The notes: generated by a model from the sequence alone, not told the origin. A DNA stretch of 41,562 nt from Bacillota bacterium (GCA_019423125.1 JAHZBZ010000013.1:1-41562), one strand, 5' to 3'; positions 16,060-23,610 are shown, counted from the stretch's first letter. Numbers and translations are program-made.

Positions 16060-16563
16060 ATGAAAGCATTGCGCGCAGATCTTCCCGAGCCCGCGCTCCC
16101 CACGGAGCGCAGCGATGAAAACGTAAAGATCCTTTCGCCCGCCTATGCGGGGCCGAAGAGCGAAATGACCGCCGTCCTGCAATACGTCTACCAGTCCATC
16201 CTGTTCGCGGCGGGCGGGGAAAAAGAGATCGCCGACACCCTTTTGTCCATCGGCATCGCGGAGATGGATCATCTGCTGTTGCTCGGTTCTGCGATCGAGG
16301 CGTTGGGCGCTAAGCCCATCTACACGGCGCGGCCGCCCCGTCCGTTCGCGTGGTATTCTTCCGCCGCCGTCTGCTACGATTCCGATCCCTGCCGCATGAT
16401 CGAGGCGGACATCGCGGGGGAGCGCGGCGCAATCGCGGACTACGAGCGCATGCTCTCCTGTCTTGACGACGAGGCTTGCATCGCGATCGTCGAGCGCATC
16501 CTCGCGGACGAGCGCATCCATCTCGAAACGCTCAAAAAGATCGCGCGCTCGCTCTGTTGTTGA
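16060..16563 (+). CDS. Ferritin-like domain protein
   Basis: 167-residue four-helix-bundle protein. Carboxylate-bridged di-metal ligands are visible at the expected spacings: Glu in SEMTAVLQYVYQS; Glu and His in IAEMDHLLLLGS; Glu in MIEADIAGERGAIADYE; and Glu and His in ILADERIHLETLKKI. This is the ExxH pattern of ferritin-like, rubrerythrin-like and Mn-catalase-like proteins. It lacks a rubredoxin domain. It probably handles iron or peroxide in the cytoplasm; a spore-coat CotJC-type role is another option. The start ATG 16060 follows AAAGAGGTG. Its upstream region is occupied by the inverted-repeat element ending at 16030. Specific function is not settled by sequence. Confidence 0.82.
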   Translation: MKALRADLPEPALPTERSDENVKILSPAYAGPKSEMTAVLQYVYQSILFAAGGEKEIADTLLSIGIAEMDHLLLLGSAIEALGAKPIYTARPPRPFAWYSSAAVCYDSDPCRMIEADIAGERGAIADYERMLSCLDDEACIAIVERILADERIHLETLKKIARSLCC

Positions 16564-16635
16564 GCGGCGTCTCTTCGCCTGTGTTCCGTTGCGTTCTCTC
16601 TGTATAAAATGTCCGTTCGCGTCAAAACGCGCATT

Positions 16636-16845
16636 CCGCGCGTCCTGACGCGGGACTGAATGGTGGCGGGGGATTTAAAAACTTTTGCCGCATACCATCC
16701 GCAAACCATCCGCGCGTCCTGACGCGGGACTGAATGGCGGCGGGGGGGGGTGAAAACTTTTGCCGCATACCATCCGCAAACCATCCGCGCGTCCTGACGC
16801 GGGTTTGAGCGGCGGCGGGGGCATCAAAGACTTTTGCCCGGCGCG
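16636..16845. repeat. Tandem repeat, 74-75-bp unit, about 2.8 copies
   Basis: Units begin at 16636, 16710 and 16785. Each starts CCGCGCGTCCTGACGCGGG (itself a small palindrome, CGCGTC-CT-GACGCG), then a G-rich run, ACTTTTGCCG and ATACCATCCGCAAACCATC. The second copy has a run of about nine Gs. It fills the gap between two convergent genes. Confidence 0.88.
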
Positions 16846-16897
16846 TCCCGCGCTCTGCTTCAAGCCTGCGGGCGCTTTGACAACACATTTGCGGGAC

Positions 16898-16931
16898 AAA
16901 AAAAGAGCAGCCGATCGGCTGCTCTTTTTTT
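16898..16931. terminator. Bidirectional terminator between the ferritin-like gene and fba
   Basis: A 34-bp perfect palindrome: AAAAAAAGAGCAGCCGA and its complement. It gives a T tract on both strands and lies ten nt past the fba stop codon. Confidence 0.9.
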
Positions 16932-16941
16932 TGAAATCTTG

Positions 16942-17877
16942 TTATGCCTTGTCGTTGCTCCCGAGAACGTCCATGATCTTGTGTTTGACGATCTCTTTGA
17001 CGGCCGCGCGGGCGTCGCCGAGGTACTGTCTGGGATCGAAATGGTCGGGGTGCTCAGAGAAGTGCTTGCGGATCGCCGCGGTGCAGGCGACGCGCAGGTC
17101 GGAGTCGATGTTGATCTTGCAGACCGCCATGGAAGCGGCTTTGCGGAGCATCTCTTCGGGGATACCGATCGCGTCGGGCATCTTGCCGCCGAACTGGTTG
17201 ATGATGGCGACTCTGTCCTGAGGAACGGAGGAAGCGCCGTGCAGAACGATGGGGAAGCCGGGCAGGCGCTTGCCGACCTCTTCGAGGATGTCGAAGCGCA
17301 GCTGCGGTTTCTGGCCGGGCTTGAATTTGTAAGCGCCGTGGCTGGTGCCGATCGCGATCGCGAGGGAGTCGCAGCCCGTCTTCTGGGTGAACTCGCAGAC
17401 CTCGTCGGGCTGGGTGAAGCAGGCGTCTTCCGCCTTGACATTGACGGCGTCTTCGATGCCTGCGAGCTGTCCGAGCTCAGCCTCGACGACGACGCCTCTG
17501 TCGTGTGCGAATTCCACGACTTTGCGCGTGATCTCGATGTTTTCTTTAAAGGAGTGGTGGGAAGCGTCGATCATGACGGAAGTAAAGCCGTCTTCGATCG
17601 CGGCCTTGCAGGACTCGAAATCCGCGCCGTGGTCTAGGTGCATGACGATGGGCAGACCGGTCGTCTCGACTGCCGCCTGCACCAGGTGACGCAGATACAC
17701 GGGGTTCGCGTACTTTCTCGCGCCCGCGCTGACCTGCAGGATGAGGGGGGAGTTGCACTCCTTGCCCGCTTCCACGATACCCTGAATGGTTTCCATGTTG
17801 TTGACGTTGAAAGCGCCGATCGCATAGCCGCCGTTGTACGCTTTCTTGAACATTTCGGTAGATGTTACCAAAGGCAT
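16942..17877 (-). CDS. fba: Class II fructose-1,6-bisphosphate aldolase
   Basis: 311-residue zinc-dependent aldolase, which splits fructose-1,6-bisphosphate into DHAP and glyceraldehyde-3-phosphate. The start MPLVTSTEMFKKAYNGGYAIGAFNVNN at 17877 follows CGGAGGA on the minus strand; an in-frame start 38 codons upstream lies across the promoter. Zinc and catalytic residues: His80, Asp82 and His83 in VMHLDHGADFESC, later GTSHGAYKF and VLHGASSVP with the phosphate-binding loops NIDSDLR. Length fits the class IIB, Bacillus FbaA type. It is monocistronic, with its own promoter and a strong bidirectional terminator. gap, the next glycolytic enzyme, lies 1.7 kb away on the other strand. Confidence 0.96.
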   Translation of the reverse strand: MPLVTSTEMFKKAYNGGYAIGAFNVNNMETIQGIVEAGKECNSPLILQVSAGARKYANPVYLRHLVQAAVETTGLPIVMHLDHGADFESCKAAIEDGFTSVMIDASHHSFKENIEITRKVVEFAHDRGVVVEAELGQLAGIEDAVNVKAEDACFTQPDEVCEFTQKTGCDSLAIAIGTSHGAYKFKPGQKPQLRFDILEEVGKRLPGFPIVLHGASSVPQDRVAIINQFGGKMPDAIGIPEEMLRKAASMAVCKINIDSDLRVACTAAIRKHFSEHPDHFDPRQYLGDARAAVKEIVKHKIMDVLGSNDKA

Positions 17878-17914
17878 GATACTGATTCCTCCGATGAAAT
17901 TTTCTCTTTTATCC

Positions 17915-17943
17915 ATTTTACAACAAAACCGACCAAAAAGCAA
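17915..17943 (-). promoter_or_regulatory. Promoter of fba
   Basis: Minus strand: TTGCTT, 17-bp spacer, TAAAAT. The -10 is 37 nt upstream of the ATG. Confidence 0.65.
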
Positions 17944-17973
17944 TATAATTTGGGAAATATATTGTCGTTGCCT

Positions 17974-18001
17974 TTGATTTTTTTTGGACAAGTAGTATAA
18001 T
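17974..18001 (+). promoter_or_regulatory. Promoter reading through element copy 2 into the M29 aminopeptidase gene
   Basis: TTGATT, 16-bp spacer, TATAAT. Transcription would start near 18008, at the left edge of the inverted-repeat element. The whole element would then form the leader of the aminopeptidase mRNA. Confidence 0.6.
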
Positions 18002-18010
18002 AATGGTATA

Positions 18011-18265
18011 CTGTAAGGGAACAGTAAGCACCCGCTTTCGGCGGCATCTTATGTGCACCCTGCCTTTCATTGTCTTTGCAATACGTCTGTATTGCGGCAT
18101 CCTCTTCTGGGCAGGGCATCGCAAGAAGTGCGCCCCGAAGGTTTCGGCAAAGAAAAGGCGTGCTTTTCCCGCAAACAGGACAGCACAGACTGTCAGATGC
18201 GCGGGATAAGAATTTCAACGCAGAATTTGCCCGCCTTTTCATCCGTCCTTATTATTCCCTAACAA
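18011..18265. mobile_element. MITE-like inverted-repeat element, copy 2 (255 bp)
   Basis: Related to the element at 15814. The ends CTGTAAGGGAACAGTAAG and the complement of CTTATTATTCCCTAACAA match at 14 of 18 positions, with TA on both outer sides (18009-18010, 18266-18267). The core at 18063-18126 matches copy 1 (15861-15923) at 59 of 64 positions. An inner stem, GAAAAGGCG with CGCCTTTTC, occupies the place of copy 1's ATGAAAAGATGCG stem with different bases. It lies 53 nt before the aminopeptidase start codon. Confidence 0.65.
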
Positions 18266-18318
18266 TACGGAACGAAACGGCCGTGCGCCTTGTTGCCGCG
18301 GCGGAAAAGGAGGCTCAT

Positions 18319-19434
18319 ATGAGAGACAAGAGAATCGACAAACTTGCGGACGTGCTCGTCAACTATTCGGTGCGCTGCGGCAAGGGTGAAAAAGTGCTCA
18401 TCGAATCGCGCGGCGCGGGCGAGGAGCTGGTCAAGGCGTGCGTGGAAAAGGTATTCGCGGCGGGCGGATATCCGTTTGTGGAGATGATCGATCTGAGCGT
18501 GGAGCGCGCGCTCATGCTCGGAACGGGCAAAGAGCACTGCGAGCTTCGCGCGAAGTACGCAAAATACAGAATGGAGGACATGGACTGCTACATCGGCATC
18601 CGCGGCGGGAGCAACACTTTTGAGCTCTCCGACGTGCCCGCCGAAAAGATGCAGGTATACGACAACCTCTTTTCCTTCCCCGTGCATCACGAGACGCGCG
18701 TGCGCAAGACCAAGTGGGTGGTCCTGCGCTATCCCAACCCTTCGATGGCGCAGAACGCGAGCGTCTCCACGGAGGCGTTTGAGGACTTCTACTTCGATGT
18801 CTGTACGCTGGACTATTCTAAGATGGACCGCGCGATGGACGCGCTCAAAGCATTGATGGAGCGGACGGACAAAGTGCGCCTCGTCTCGCCCGGCACCGAT
18901 CTGACCTTCTCGATCAAGGGGATCCCCGCGATCAAGTGCGCGGGACACATGAACATTCCCGACGGCGAAGTGTACACCGCGCCCGTGCGCGAGAGCGTGG
19001 AAGGGGTGATCACTTACAACGCGCCGACGCTGGAAAACGGCATCAAGCACGAGAATGTGCGGCTTGTGTTCAAAAAGGGGAAGATCGTGGAGGCGACATC
19101 CTCGCAGACGGAGGCGCTCAACGCCGTGCTCGACACGGACGCGGGCGCGCGCTATGTGGGGGAATTTGCGATCGGCGTCAATCCCTTTGTCACAAAGCCC
19201 ATGCTCGACATCCTCTTCGACGAAAAGATCGCGGGATCCATCCATTTCACGCCCGGTTGCAGCTATGACGACGCGTTCAACGGAAACAAATCGAGCGTGC
19301 ATTGGGACATGGTGCTCATCCAGACGCCCGAATGGGGCGGCGGCGAGATCTGGTTTGACGGAGTGCTCATCCGCAAAGACGGACTTTTCGTCCCCGAAGA
19401 GCTGCAATGCCTCAACCCGACCGCGCTCAAATAA
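18319..19434 (+). CDS. Aminopeptidase, M29 family (thermophilic metalloprotease type)
   Basis: 371-residue co-catalytic metallopeptidase of family M29 (AmpS/AmpT/PepS), which removes N-terminal residues from peptides in the cytoplasm. The start MRDKRIDKLADVLVNYSVRCGKGEKVLIE at 18319 follows AAAGGAGG. Candidate metal ligands occur in the usual order: Glu in NIPDGEVYTAP, Glu in YVGEFAIGVNP, His in GSIHFTPGCSYDDAF (with the conserved Tyr) and His/Asp in SSVHWDMV. Length is slightly below the 400-410 usual for the family, without loss of motifs. Its leader contains an inverted-repeat element. Strong family call; natural substrate unknown. Confidence 0.93.
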   Translation: MRDKRIDKLADVLVNYSVRCGKGEKVLIESRGAGEELVKACVEKVFAAGGYPFVEMIDLSVERALMLGTGKEHCELRAKYAKYRMEDMDCYIGIRGGSNTFELSDVPAEKMQVYDNLFSFPVHHETRVRKTKWVVLRYPNPSMAQNASVSTEAFEDFYFDVCTLDYSKMDRAMDALKALMERTDKVRLVSPGTDLTFSIKGIPAIKCAGHMNIPDGEVYTAPVRESVEGVITYNAPTLENGIKHENVRLVFKKGKIVEATSSQTEALNAVLDTDAGARYVGEFAIGVNPFVTKPMLDILFDEKIAGSIHFTPGCSYDDAFNGNKSSVHWDMVLIQTPEWGGGEIWFDGVLIRKDGLFVPEELQCLNPTALK

Positions 19435-19517
19435 AAGGCGTCGATTGAAAAAAGAATGCAAAAATGCCGTAAATTCGGACATTCTGTGCAAACTTTTAAA
19501 GTATTCCGCACAAACTA

Positions 19518-19546
19518 TTGACTAAGTTTCCGAGTTTTGGTATAAT
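19518..19546 (+). promoter_or_regulatory. Strong promoter of gap
   Basis: TTGACT, 17-bp spacer ending TTTTGG, TATAAT: near-consensus with an extended -10 TGG. It ends 62 nt before the ATG. Confidence 0.88.
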
Positions 19547-19608
19547 AATTACGCTGCTTAGAAAAAGCGATAAATCAAATTCTTATTTATAAACGGAGGA
19601 TTATTCTC

Positions 19609-20625
19609 ATGGCTAATGTAAGAGTTGCGATCAACGGATTTGGCCGCATCGGCCGTCTGGCTTTCAGACAGATGTTCGGCGCTAAGGGCTACGAAGTCGT
19701 TGCGATCAACGACCTGACCAGCCCCGCGATGCTCGCGCACCTTCTCAAGTACGATTCCGCGCAGGGCAGATATGCTTTGGCGGACAAGGTCTCCGCTACG
19801 GAGAACTCCATCATCGTCGACGGCAAAGAGATCAAGATCTATGCCGAGAAAGACGCGAAGGATCTGCCTTGGGGACAGATCGGCGTAGACGTCGTGCTCG
19901 AGTGCACGGGCTTCTACTGCTCCAAAGCGAAGAGCCAGGCGCACATCGACGCAGGTGCCAAGAAGGTCGTCATCTCTGCTCCCGCGGGCAACGATCTGCC
20001 TACCATCGTGTACAGCGTCAACGAGAAGACGCTCAAAGCAACGGATACCATCATTTCCGCGGCTTCCTGCACGACCAACTGCCTCGCGCCTATGGCGAAT
20101 ACCCTCAACAAGTTCGCGAAGATCAAGAAAGGCTACATGACCACCATCCACGCTTACACGGGCGACCAGATGACGCTGGACGGCCCTCATCGCAAAGGCG
20201 ACCTGCGCCGCGCGAGGGCTGCTGCGGTCAACATCACCCCGAACAGCACGGGCGCTGCGAAGGCGATCGGCCTCGTCATTCCCGAGCTCAACGGCGTGCT
20301 CGACGGCTGCGCACAGCGCGTTCCCGTTCCCACCGGCTCCCTGACCCAGCTCGTCGCGATCGTCGAAGGCGAAGTGGACAAGGACGGCGTGAATGCAGCG
20401 ATGAAGGCGGCGGCTTCCGATTCCTTCGGTTACACCGAGGACGAGATCGTCTCCTCCGATATCGTCGGCATCACCTACGGCTCCCTGTTTGACGGCACGC
20501 AGACCAAGTGCATGCCCATGGGCGACGGTTCCACCCTCGTCAAGGTCGTGTCCTGGTACGACAACGAGAACTCTTACACCAGCCAGATGGTCCGCACCAT
20601 CAAATATTTCGCTGAGCTGAAGTAA
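19609..20625 (+). CDS. gap: Glyceraldehyde-3-phosphate dehydrogenase, type I
   Basis: 338-residue glycolytic GAPDH, which converts glyceraldehyde-3-phosphate, phosphate and NAD to 1,3-bisphosphoglycerate. N-terminal Rossmann motif INGFGRIGRLAFR, then VVAINDLTS (an acidic residue of the NAD-specific kind). The catalytic Cys154 is in ISAASCTTNCLAP and the base His181 in MTTIHAYTGDQ. The ending SWYDNENSYTSQMVRTIKYF is typical. It starts at ATG 19609 with CGGAGG about ten nt upstream. Codon use is visibly different from its neighbours, with more GCT and fewer rare codons, as expected of a highly expressed gene. It is monocistronic, with a strong promoter and terminator; no pgk or tpi follows. Confidence 0.98.
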   Translation: MANVRVAINGFGRIGRLAFRQMFGAKGYEVVAINDLTSPAMLAHLLKYDSAQGRYALADKVSATENSIIVDGKEIKIYAEKDAKDLPWGQIGVDVVLECTGFYCSKAKSQAHIDAGAKKVVISAPAGNDLPTIVYSVNEKTLKATDTIISAASCTTNCLAPMANTLNKFAKIKKGYMTTIHAYTGDQMTLDGPHRKGDLRRARAAAVNITPNSTGAAKAIGLVIPELNGVLDGCAQRVPVPTGSLTQLVAIVEGEVDKDGVNAAMKAAASDSFGYTEDEIVSSDIVGITYGSLFDGTQTKCMPMGDGSTLVKVVSWYDNENSYTSQMVRTIKYFAELK

Positions 20626-20644
20626 TCTTCACGCGATAAAGTCC

Positions 20645-20682
20645 GCCCGCCGTTTACAGTTCCTGCAAATGGCGGGCTTTTT
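20645..20682 (+). terminator. Intrinsic terminator of gap
   Basis: GCCCGCC, 19-nt interior partly paired (TTT with AAA), GGCGGGC, then TTTTT. It starts 20 nt past the stop codon. Confidence 0.85.
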
Positions 20683-20739
20683 CATGCGGCGAGCCTGTTC
20701 AAGTGCGCCGCAGTGCAAGGAAAGGAGGGATGGATAGTT

Positions 20740-21201
20740 ATGATCCGAAAGATCGAAGCGCGGGACAGGGAGGTCTTTTTGCGCCTTTCGCAGGAGTTTT
20801 ATTCCTCGGAAGCGGTGCTTCATCCCGTGCCGGTAAAGCATCATCTCGACGCCTTCGGGGAGCTGATGCGTTCGGAGGAATACGCGATCGGCTTTTTGTT
20901 TGAGCGCGAGGGCGAGGCCGTCGGATATGCGCTCTGCGCGGTGACATATTCGCGCGAAGCGGGCGGAAAGGTGCTCTGGATCGAGGAGGTCTATGTAAAC
21001 GGCGCCTGTCGCGGCACGGGGATCGGCGGTGAGTTCTTCCGCTTTATTGAAGGATATGCGCGCGAGAGGGGTTTTGCGCGCCTTCGCCTTGAAACGGAGC
21101 CGTCCAACGTCCGCGCTCGTGCGCTGTACGCGCGCCACGGCTTTTGTCCGCTCGAATATGTGCAGATGGTACTAGAGCTTGACGGAGAGAAAGGGGAATG
21201 A
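20740..21201 (+). CDS. GNAT family N-acetyltransferase
   Basis: 153-residue GNAT acetyltransferase. The start MIRKIEARDREVFLRLSQEFY at 20740 has AAAGGAGGG ten nt upstream. The acetyl-CoA binding signature is RGTGIGGEFFRFIEGYARE (R/QxxGxG/A type), preceded by the beta-4 strand VLWIEEVYVNGACRG and followed by LRLETEPSNVRARALYARHGF. It overlaps the MFS transporter by four nt (ATGA), so the two are translationally coupled. Substrate cannot be told; with an exporter-like partner, modification of a small molecule or antibiotic is possible but unproven. Confidence 0.88.
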   Translation: MIRKIEARDREVFLRLSQEFYSSEAVLHPVPVKHHLDAFGELMRSEEYAIGFLFEREGEAVGYALCAVTYSREAGGKVLWIEEVYVNGACRGTGIGGEFFRFIEGYARERGFARLRLETEPSNVRARALYARHGFCPLEYVQMVLELDGEKGE

Positions 21202-22412
21202 AGGCCCTCAGCGCAAGGCATACCGTTTCGGCGTGTTATGTCGGCTACATAACGCAGGCGATCGTAAACAACTTTGCGCCGCTCCTGTTTCTGACCTTCC
21301 GTCAGAGCTACGGCATCTCCCTCACGCTGATCGGCGCAATGATCACGCTGAATTTCGGGGTGCAATTGCTCGTGGATCTTCTGTCTGCAGGTCTTGCGGA
21401 CAAGATCGGCTATCGATCCTGCATGATCGCCGCGCACCTGTTTGCGGGTGCGGGGCTTCTGCTTCTCGCCCTCCTTCCGAACGTGTTGCCAGTGCCCGCC
21501 GTCGGGTTGTTTGTCGGCTCTGCCGTGTATGCGGTGGGCGGCGGATTGATCGAGGTGCTCGTCAGCCCTGTCCTCGAAGCCTGTCCTAGCAATAACAAAA
21601 AGGCGGCAATGAGTCTTCTGCACTCCTTTTATTGTTGGGGACAGGTCGCCGTCGTCGCGCTCTCGACGCTTTATTTTTTTCTGTTCGGCATCGAGAACTG
21701 GGCGGCCCTTGCCTGTATCTGGGCGGCGATCCCCGTCTGCAACGCTCTCTTTTTTGCGTTTGTCCCGCTCTATCCGCTCGTGCGGGAAGGGGAGAGCGCC
21801 AAGCCGCGCGCACTCTTTTCCTCGGGCGTGTTCTGGTTGTGTGTGGTCCTGATGGTCTGTGCGGGCAGCAGCGAGCTCGCCGTCAGCCAGTGGGCTTCCG
21901 CTTTTGCCGAGGCGGGGCTTAACGTCTCGAAGGGGATGGGCGATCTGTTCGGACCCTGTATGTTTGCACTGTTCATGGGCCTCTCGCGATTGCTCTTTTC
22001 TCTGTTTGGTCAAAAGCTGTCCATTCGCGCGGCGCTTCTTCTCGGCTCGGCAGGCTGTGTCGCGGGATATCTTCTCTGCGCGTTCGCACCCATTGCCTGG
22101 CTTGCGCTCGCGGGTTGCAGTGTAGTCGGCTTCTCGGTCGGCGTTCTCTGGCCCGGAACGTTTTCCCTTGCCTCTGCACGCATGCCGAAGGGCGGCACGG
22201 CACTCTTTGCCTTTCTTGCGCTCGCGGGCGATCTCGGCTGTGCGGCGGGTCCTTCCGCGGTCGGCGCCGCCGCCGATATTCTCGGCGGAGATCTTCGTCT
22301 GGGCATCGCGCTCGGCCTCGTCTTTCCGCTCGCGGCGTTTGTCCTTCTCTGTTTTTGGCGAGCGGACAGACCTTCGAAAACGCCCGCGGATCTTTCGGAG
22401 AAGATCAGCTGA
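21198..22412 (+). CDS. Major facilitator superfamily transporter
   Basis: 404-residue integral membrane protein with about 12 hydrophobic segments in two six-helix halves and a central cytoplasmic loop (PLYPLVREGESAKPRA). The loop between helices 2 and 3 reads SAGLADKIGYRS, a form of the MFS GxxxDRxGRR motif. It resembles the fucose-permease/FucP-like or YfkF-like sugar group more than drug:H+ antiporters, but the substrate is not predictable. The ATG overlaps the stop of the GNAT gene (ATGA), and no separate promoter is present. A terminator follows. Cysteine content is rather high for an MFS protein. Confidence 0.86.
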   Translation: MKALSARHTVSACYVGYITQAIVNNFAPLLFLTFRQSYGISLTLIGAMITLNFGVQLLVDLLSAGLADKIGYRSCMIAAHLFAGAGLLLLALLPNVLPVPAVGLFVGSAVYAVGGGLIEVLVSPVLEACPSNNKKAAMSLLHSFYCWGQVAVVALSTLYFFLFGIENWAALACIWAAIPVCNALFFAFVPLYPLVREGESAKPRALFSSGVFWLCVVLMVCAGSSELAVSQWASAFAEAGLNVSKGMGDLFGPCMFALFMGLSRLLFSLFGQKLSIRAALLLGSAGCVAGYLLCAFAPIAWLALAGCSVVGFSVGVLWPGTFSLASARMPKGGTALFAFLALAGDLGCAAGPSAVGAAADILGGDLRLGIALGLVFPLAAFVLLCFWRADRPSKTPADLSEKIS

Positions 22413-22426
22413 ATATAGAACCATTC

Positions 22427-22455
22427 AAAAAGCACGGGGTGACCTGTGCTTTTTT
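22427..22455 (+). terminator. Intrinsic terminator of the GNAT-MFS operon
   Basis: AAAAAGCACGGG, GTGA loop, CCTGTGCTTTTTT. It lies 15 nt past the MFS stop codon. Confidence 0.82.
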
Positions 22456-22620
22456 GTGCGGAACGAGCGGACGGCGTTCAGGTACGGAGCGTGCGAGATC
22501 ACGCATGCGTTTCCGCCGCAAAAGGCAAAGGAGTCAGGGCAAAACGCGAGAAACTCGGAAATTATCCCTGCGAGGCGTTTTTGGTGTGCAAGGGAGGCTT
22601 TTGCTGCATATGATGAGAGT

Positions 22621-22645
22621 GAAGGTCTCAGCCTTCGTTTTTACA
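22621..22645 (+). promoter_or_regulatory. Terminator-like hairpin just upstream of the cysteine-rich gene
   Basis: GAAGGT, CTCA loop, GCCTTC, then GTTTTT: a small hairpin with a T run that ends 20 nt before the start codon of the Cys-rich protein. It could be an attenuator. The stem is only six bp, so it may be chance. Confidence 0.3.
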
Positions 22646-22665
22646 CAAGAAGGAGAAAGGGTAAT

Positions 22666-23022
22666 ATGTGTTTCTTTTGTGCACTCTTGTGCGGCGCATG
22701 CATCGGCAGCTGTGTCTGCAGCCGTAGCTGTGCCTGCTCGCAATCTTGCGGGAGCGGCTATGCGGCATTGTCGTCCTGTGGCAATTCCTGCAGTAATTCC
22801 TGTGGCAATTCCTATGGTAATTCCTGCGGCAATTCCTGCGGTGATTCCTGCAGGAACTCCTGCTGCAACTCTTGCGGCAACTCCAGCGGCAATTCCTGCG
22901 CGAATACCCGTTGCGGGAACTCGTGCTGCCGTTGCTGCTGCGGTTACGGCCGTCACGGCGGATGCGGTGTCTGCGGCAATATGACATACTACAACGCTCA
23001 GTATGCCCTCTGCGGTTGCTGA
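22666..23022 (+). CDS. Cysteine-rich SCGN-repeat protein, function unknown
   Basis: 118 residues with 29 cysteines (about 25%), rich in Ser, Gly and Asn, and almost no aliphatic core. The central region (about residues 36-88) repeats the unit S-C-G-N, giving NSCGNSCGDSC-like strings at C-x3-C spacing. It ends in a CC/CCC-rich part and a Tyr-containing tail, MTYYNAQYALCGC. The start ATG 22666 follows AGGAGAAAGG; a strong terminator follows the stop. The N terminus MCFFCALLCGACIGSC is not a classical signal peptide. Candidates: metal-binding protein, spore or surface coat component, or a ribosomally made peptide precursor. No maturase gene is adjacent. The same DNA reads as Ala/Pro/Ile repeats in other frames, but only this frame has the ribosome site and ends at the terminator. 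Confidence 0.7.
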   Translation: MCFFCALLCGACIGSCVCSRSCACSQSCGSGYAALSSCGNSCSNSCGNSYGNSCGNSCGDSCRNSCCNSCGNSSGNSCANTRCGNSCCRCCCGYGRHGGCGVCGNMTYYNAQYALCGC

Positions 23023-23068
23023 AAACAAAATATGTCGCCTTTTGAAAAGGCGCGTTTATTGAGAGTCG

Positions 23069-23095
23069 GGCGCGGCAATTTGCCGCGCCTTTTCT
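23069..23095 (+). terminator. Intrinsic terminator of the cysteine-rich gene
   Basis: GGCGCGGCAA, one central T, then its complement, followed by TTTTCT. A smaller hairpin CGCCTTTT-G-AAAAGGCG lies just before, at 23036-23052. Confidence 0.85.
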
Positions 23096-23102
23096 CGTGC
23101 AA

Positions 23103-23549
23103 AAATATTTTTACGGAAGGATCTTCTTTCTGGCGGGAAGATTAGCGTCATTCTCTGCGGAGGAGCGTTCGGCCGAGTCAAGTTTTTAAGTTGTCAGAGG
23201 AATTCTTTTGCATGTTACGATCGAGCCGAAAATCCGTGTACGCAGAGGAGGCGCCAAAACCGCGATAAAATAGAGCTTTTTTCAAAAGGCAAAAAGAGAA
23301 GAAAGTCTGCAAAAAACTTTAAGGCCTTCCGAAAAGGTATGCAGACAAGAAGGTTGCGCAAAAGACCTCTGAAAACGACTCCGAAAAAAGACGGGCGGAA
23401 AAGAAGGTGGGCGAAAAAATCCCTCTTCGCTAAACGAAACGCCATAAAAAAGACAATTTTAAAAAAATTGTCGATAATTTAAACAATCTGCCGTGTGTTT
23501 TTCGCCAAACGCGCCGTTAAAAAAATTTTTGTTTTTTCTCTTTCAGCGC
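23103..23549. other. Gene-free A-rich interval
   Basis: No credible gene seen. The plus strand is rich in GAAAA-type runs from 23270 to 23450. A perfect inverted repeat GACAATTTT-AAA-AAAATTGTC lies at 23452-23472, about 80 nt upstream of the GntR promoter; its role is unknown. Confidence 0.5.
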
Positions 23550-23579
23550 TTGACAAATTGTATATACTGTATATATAAT
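23550..23579 (+). promoter_or_regulatory. Promoter of the GntR-ABC operon
   Basis: TTGACA, 18-bp spacer, TATAAT, 31 nt before the GntR start codon. Confidence 0.85.
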
Positions 23580-23588
23580 ATATATACA
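23559..23588 (+). promoter_or_regulatory. Probable operator of the GntR regulator
   Basis: TGTATATA at 23559 and again at 23568 face TATATACA at 23581-23588. The inner pair forms TGTATATA-N5-TATATACA over the -10 box. This kind of palindrome is what YtrA-subfamily GntR proteins bind; repression of its own operon is inferred. Confidence 0.65.
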
Positions 23589-23610
23589 CTTAACCAACGC
23601 GGAGGGCAAA

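Noticed and set aside
22534..23028. Ala/Ile/Gly-repeat frames on both strands over the cysteine-rich gene
   Set aside because: A 12-nt repeat keeps all frames open. Only the cysteine frame has a ribosome site at its start and stops just before the terminator.
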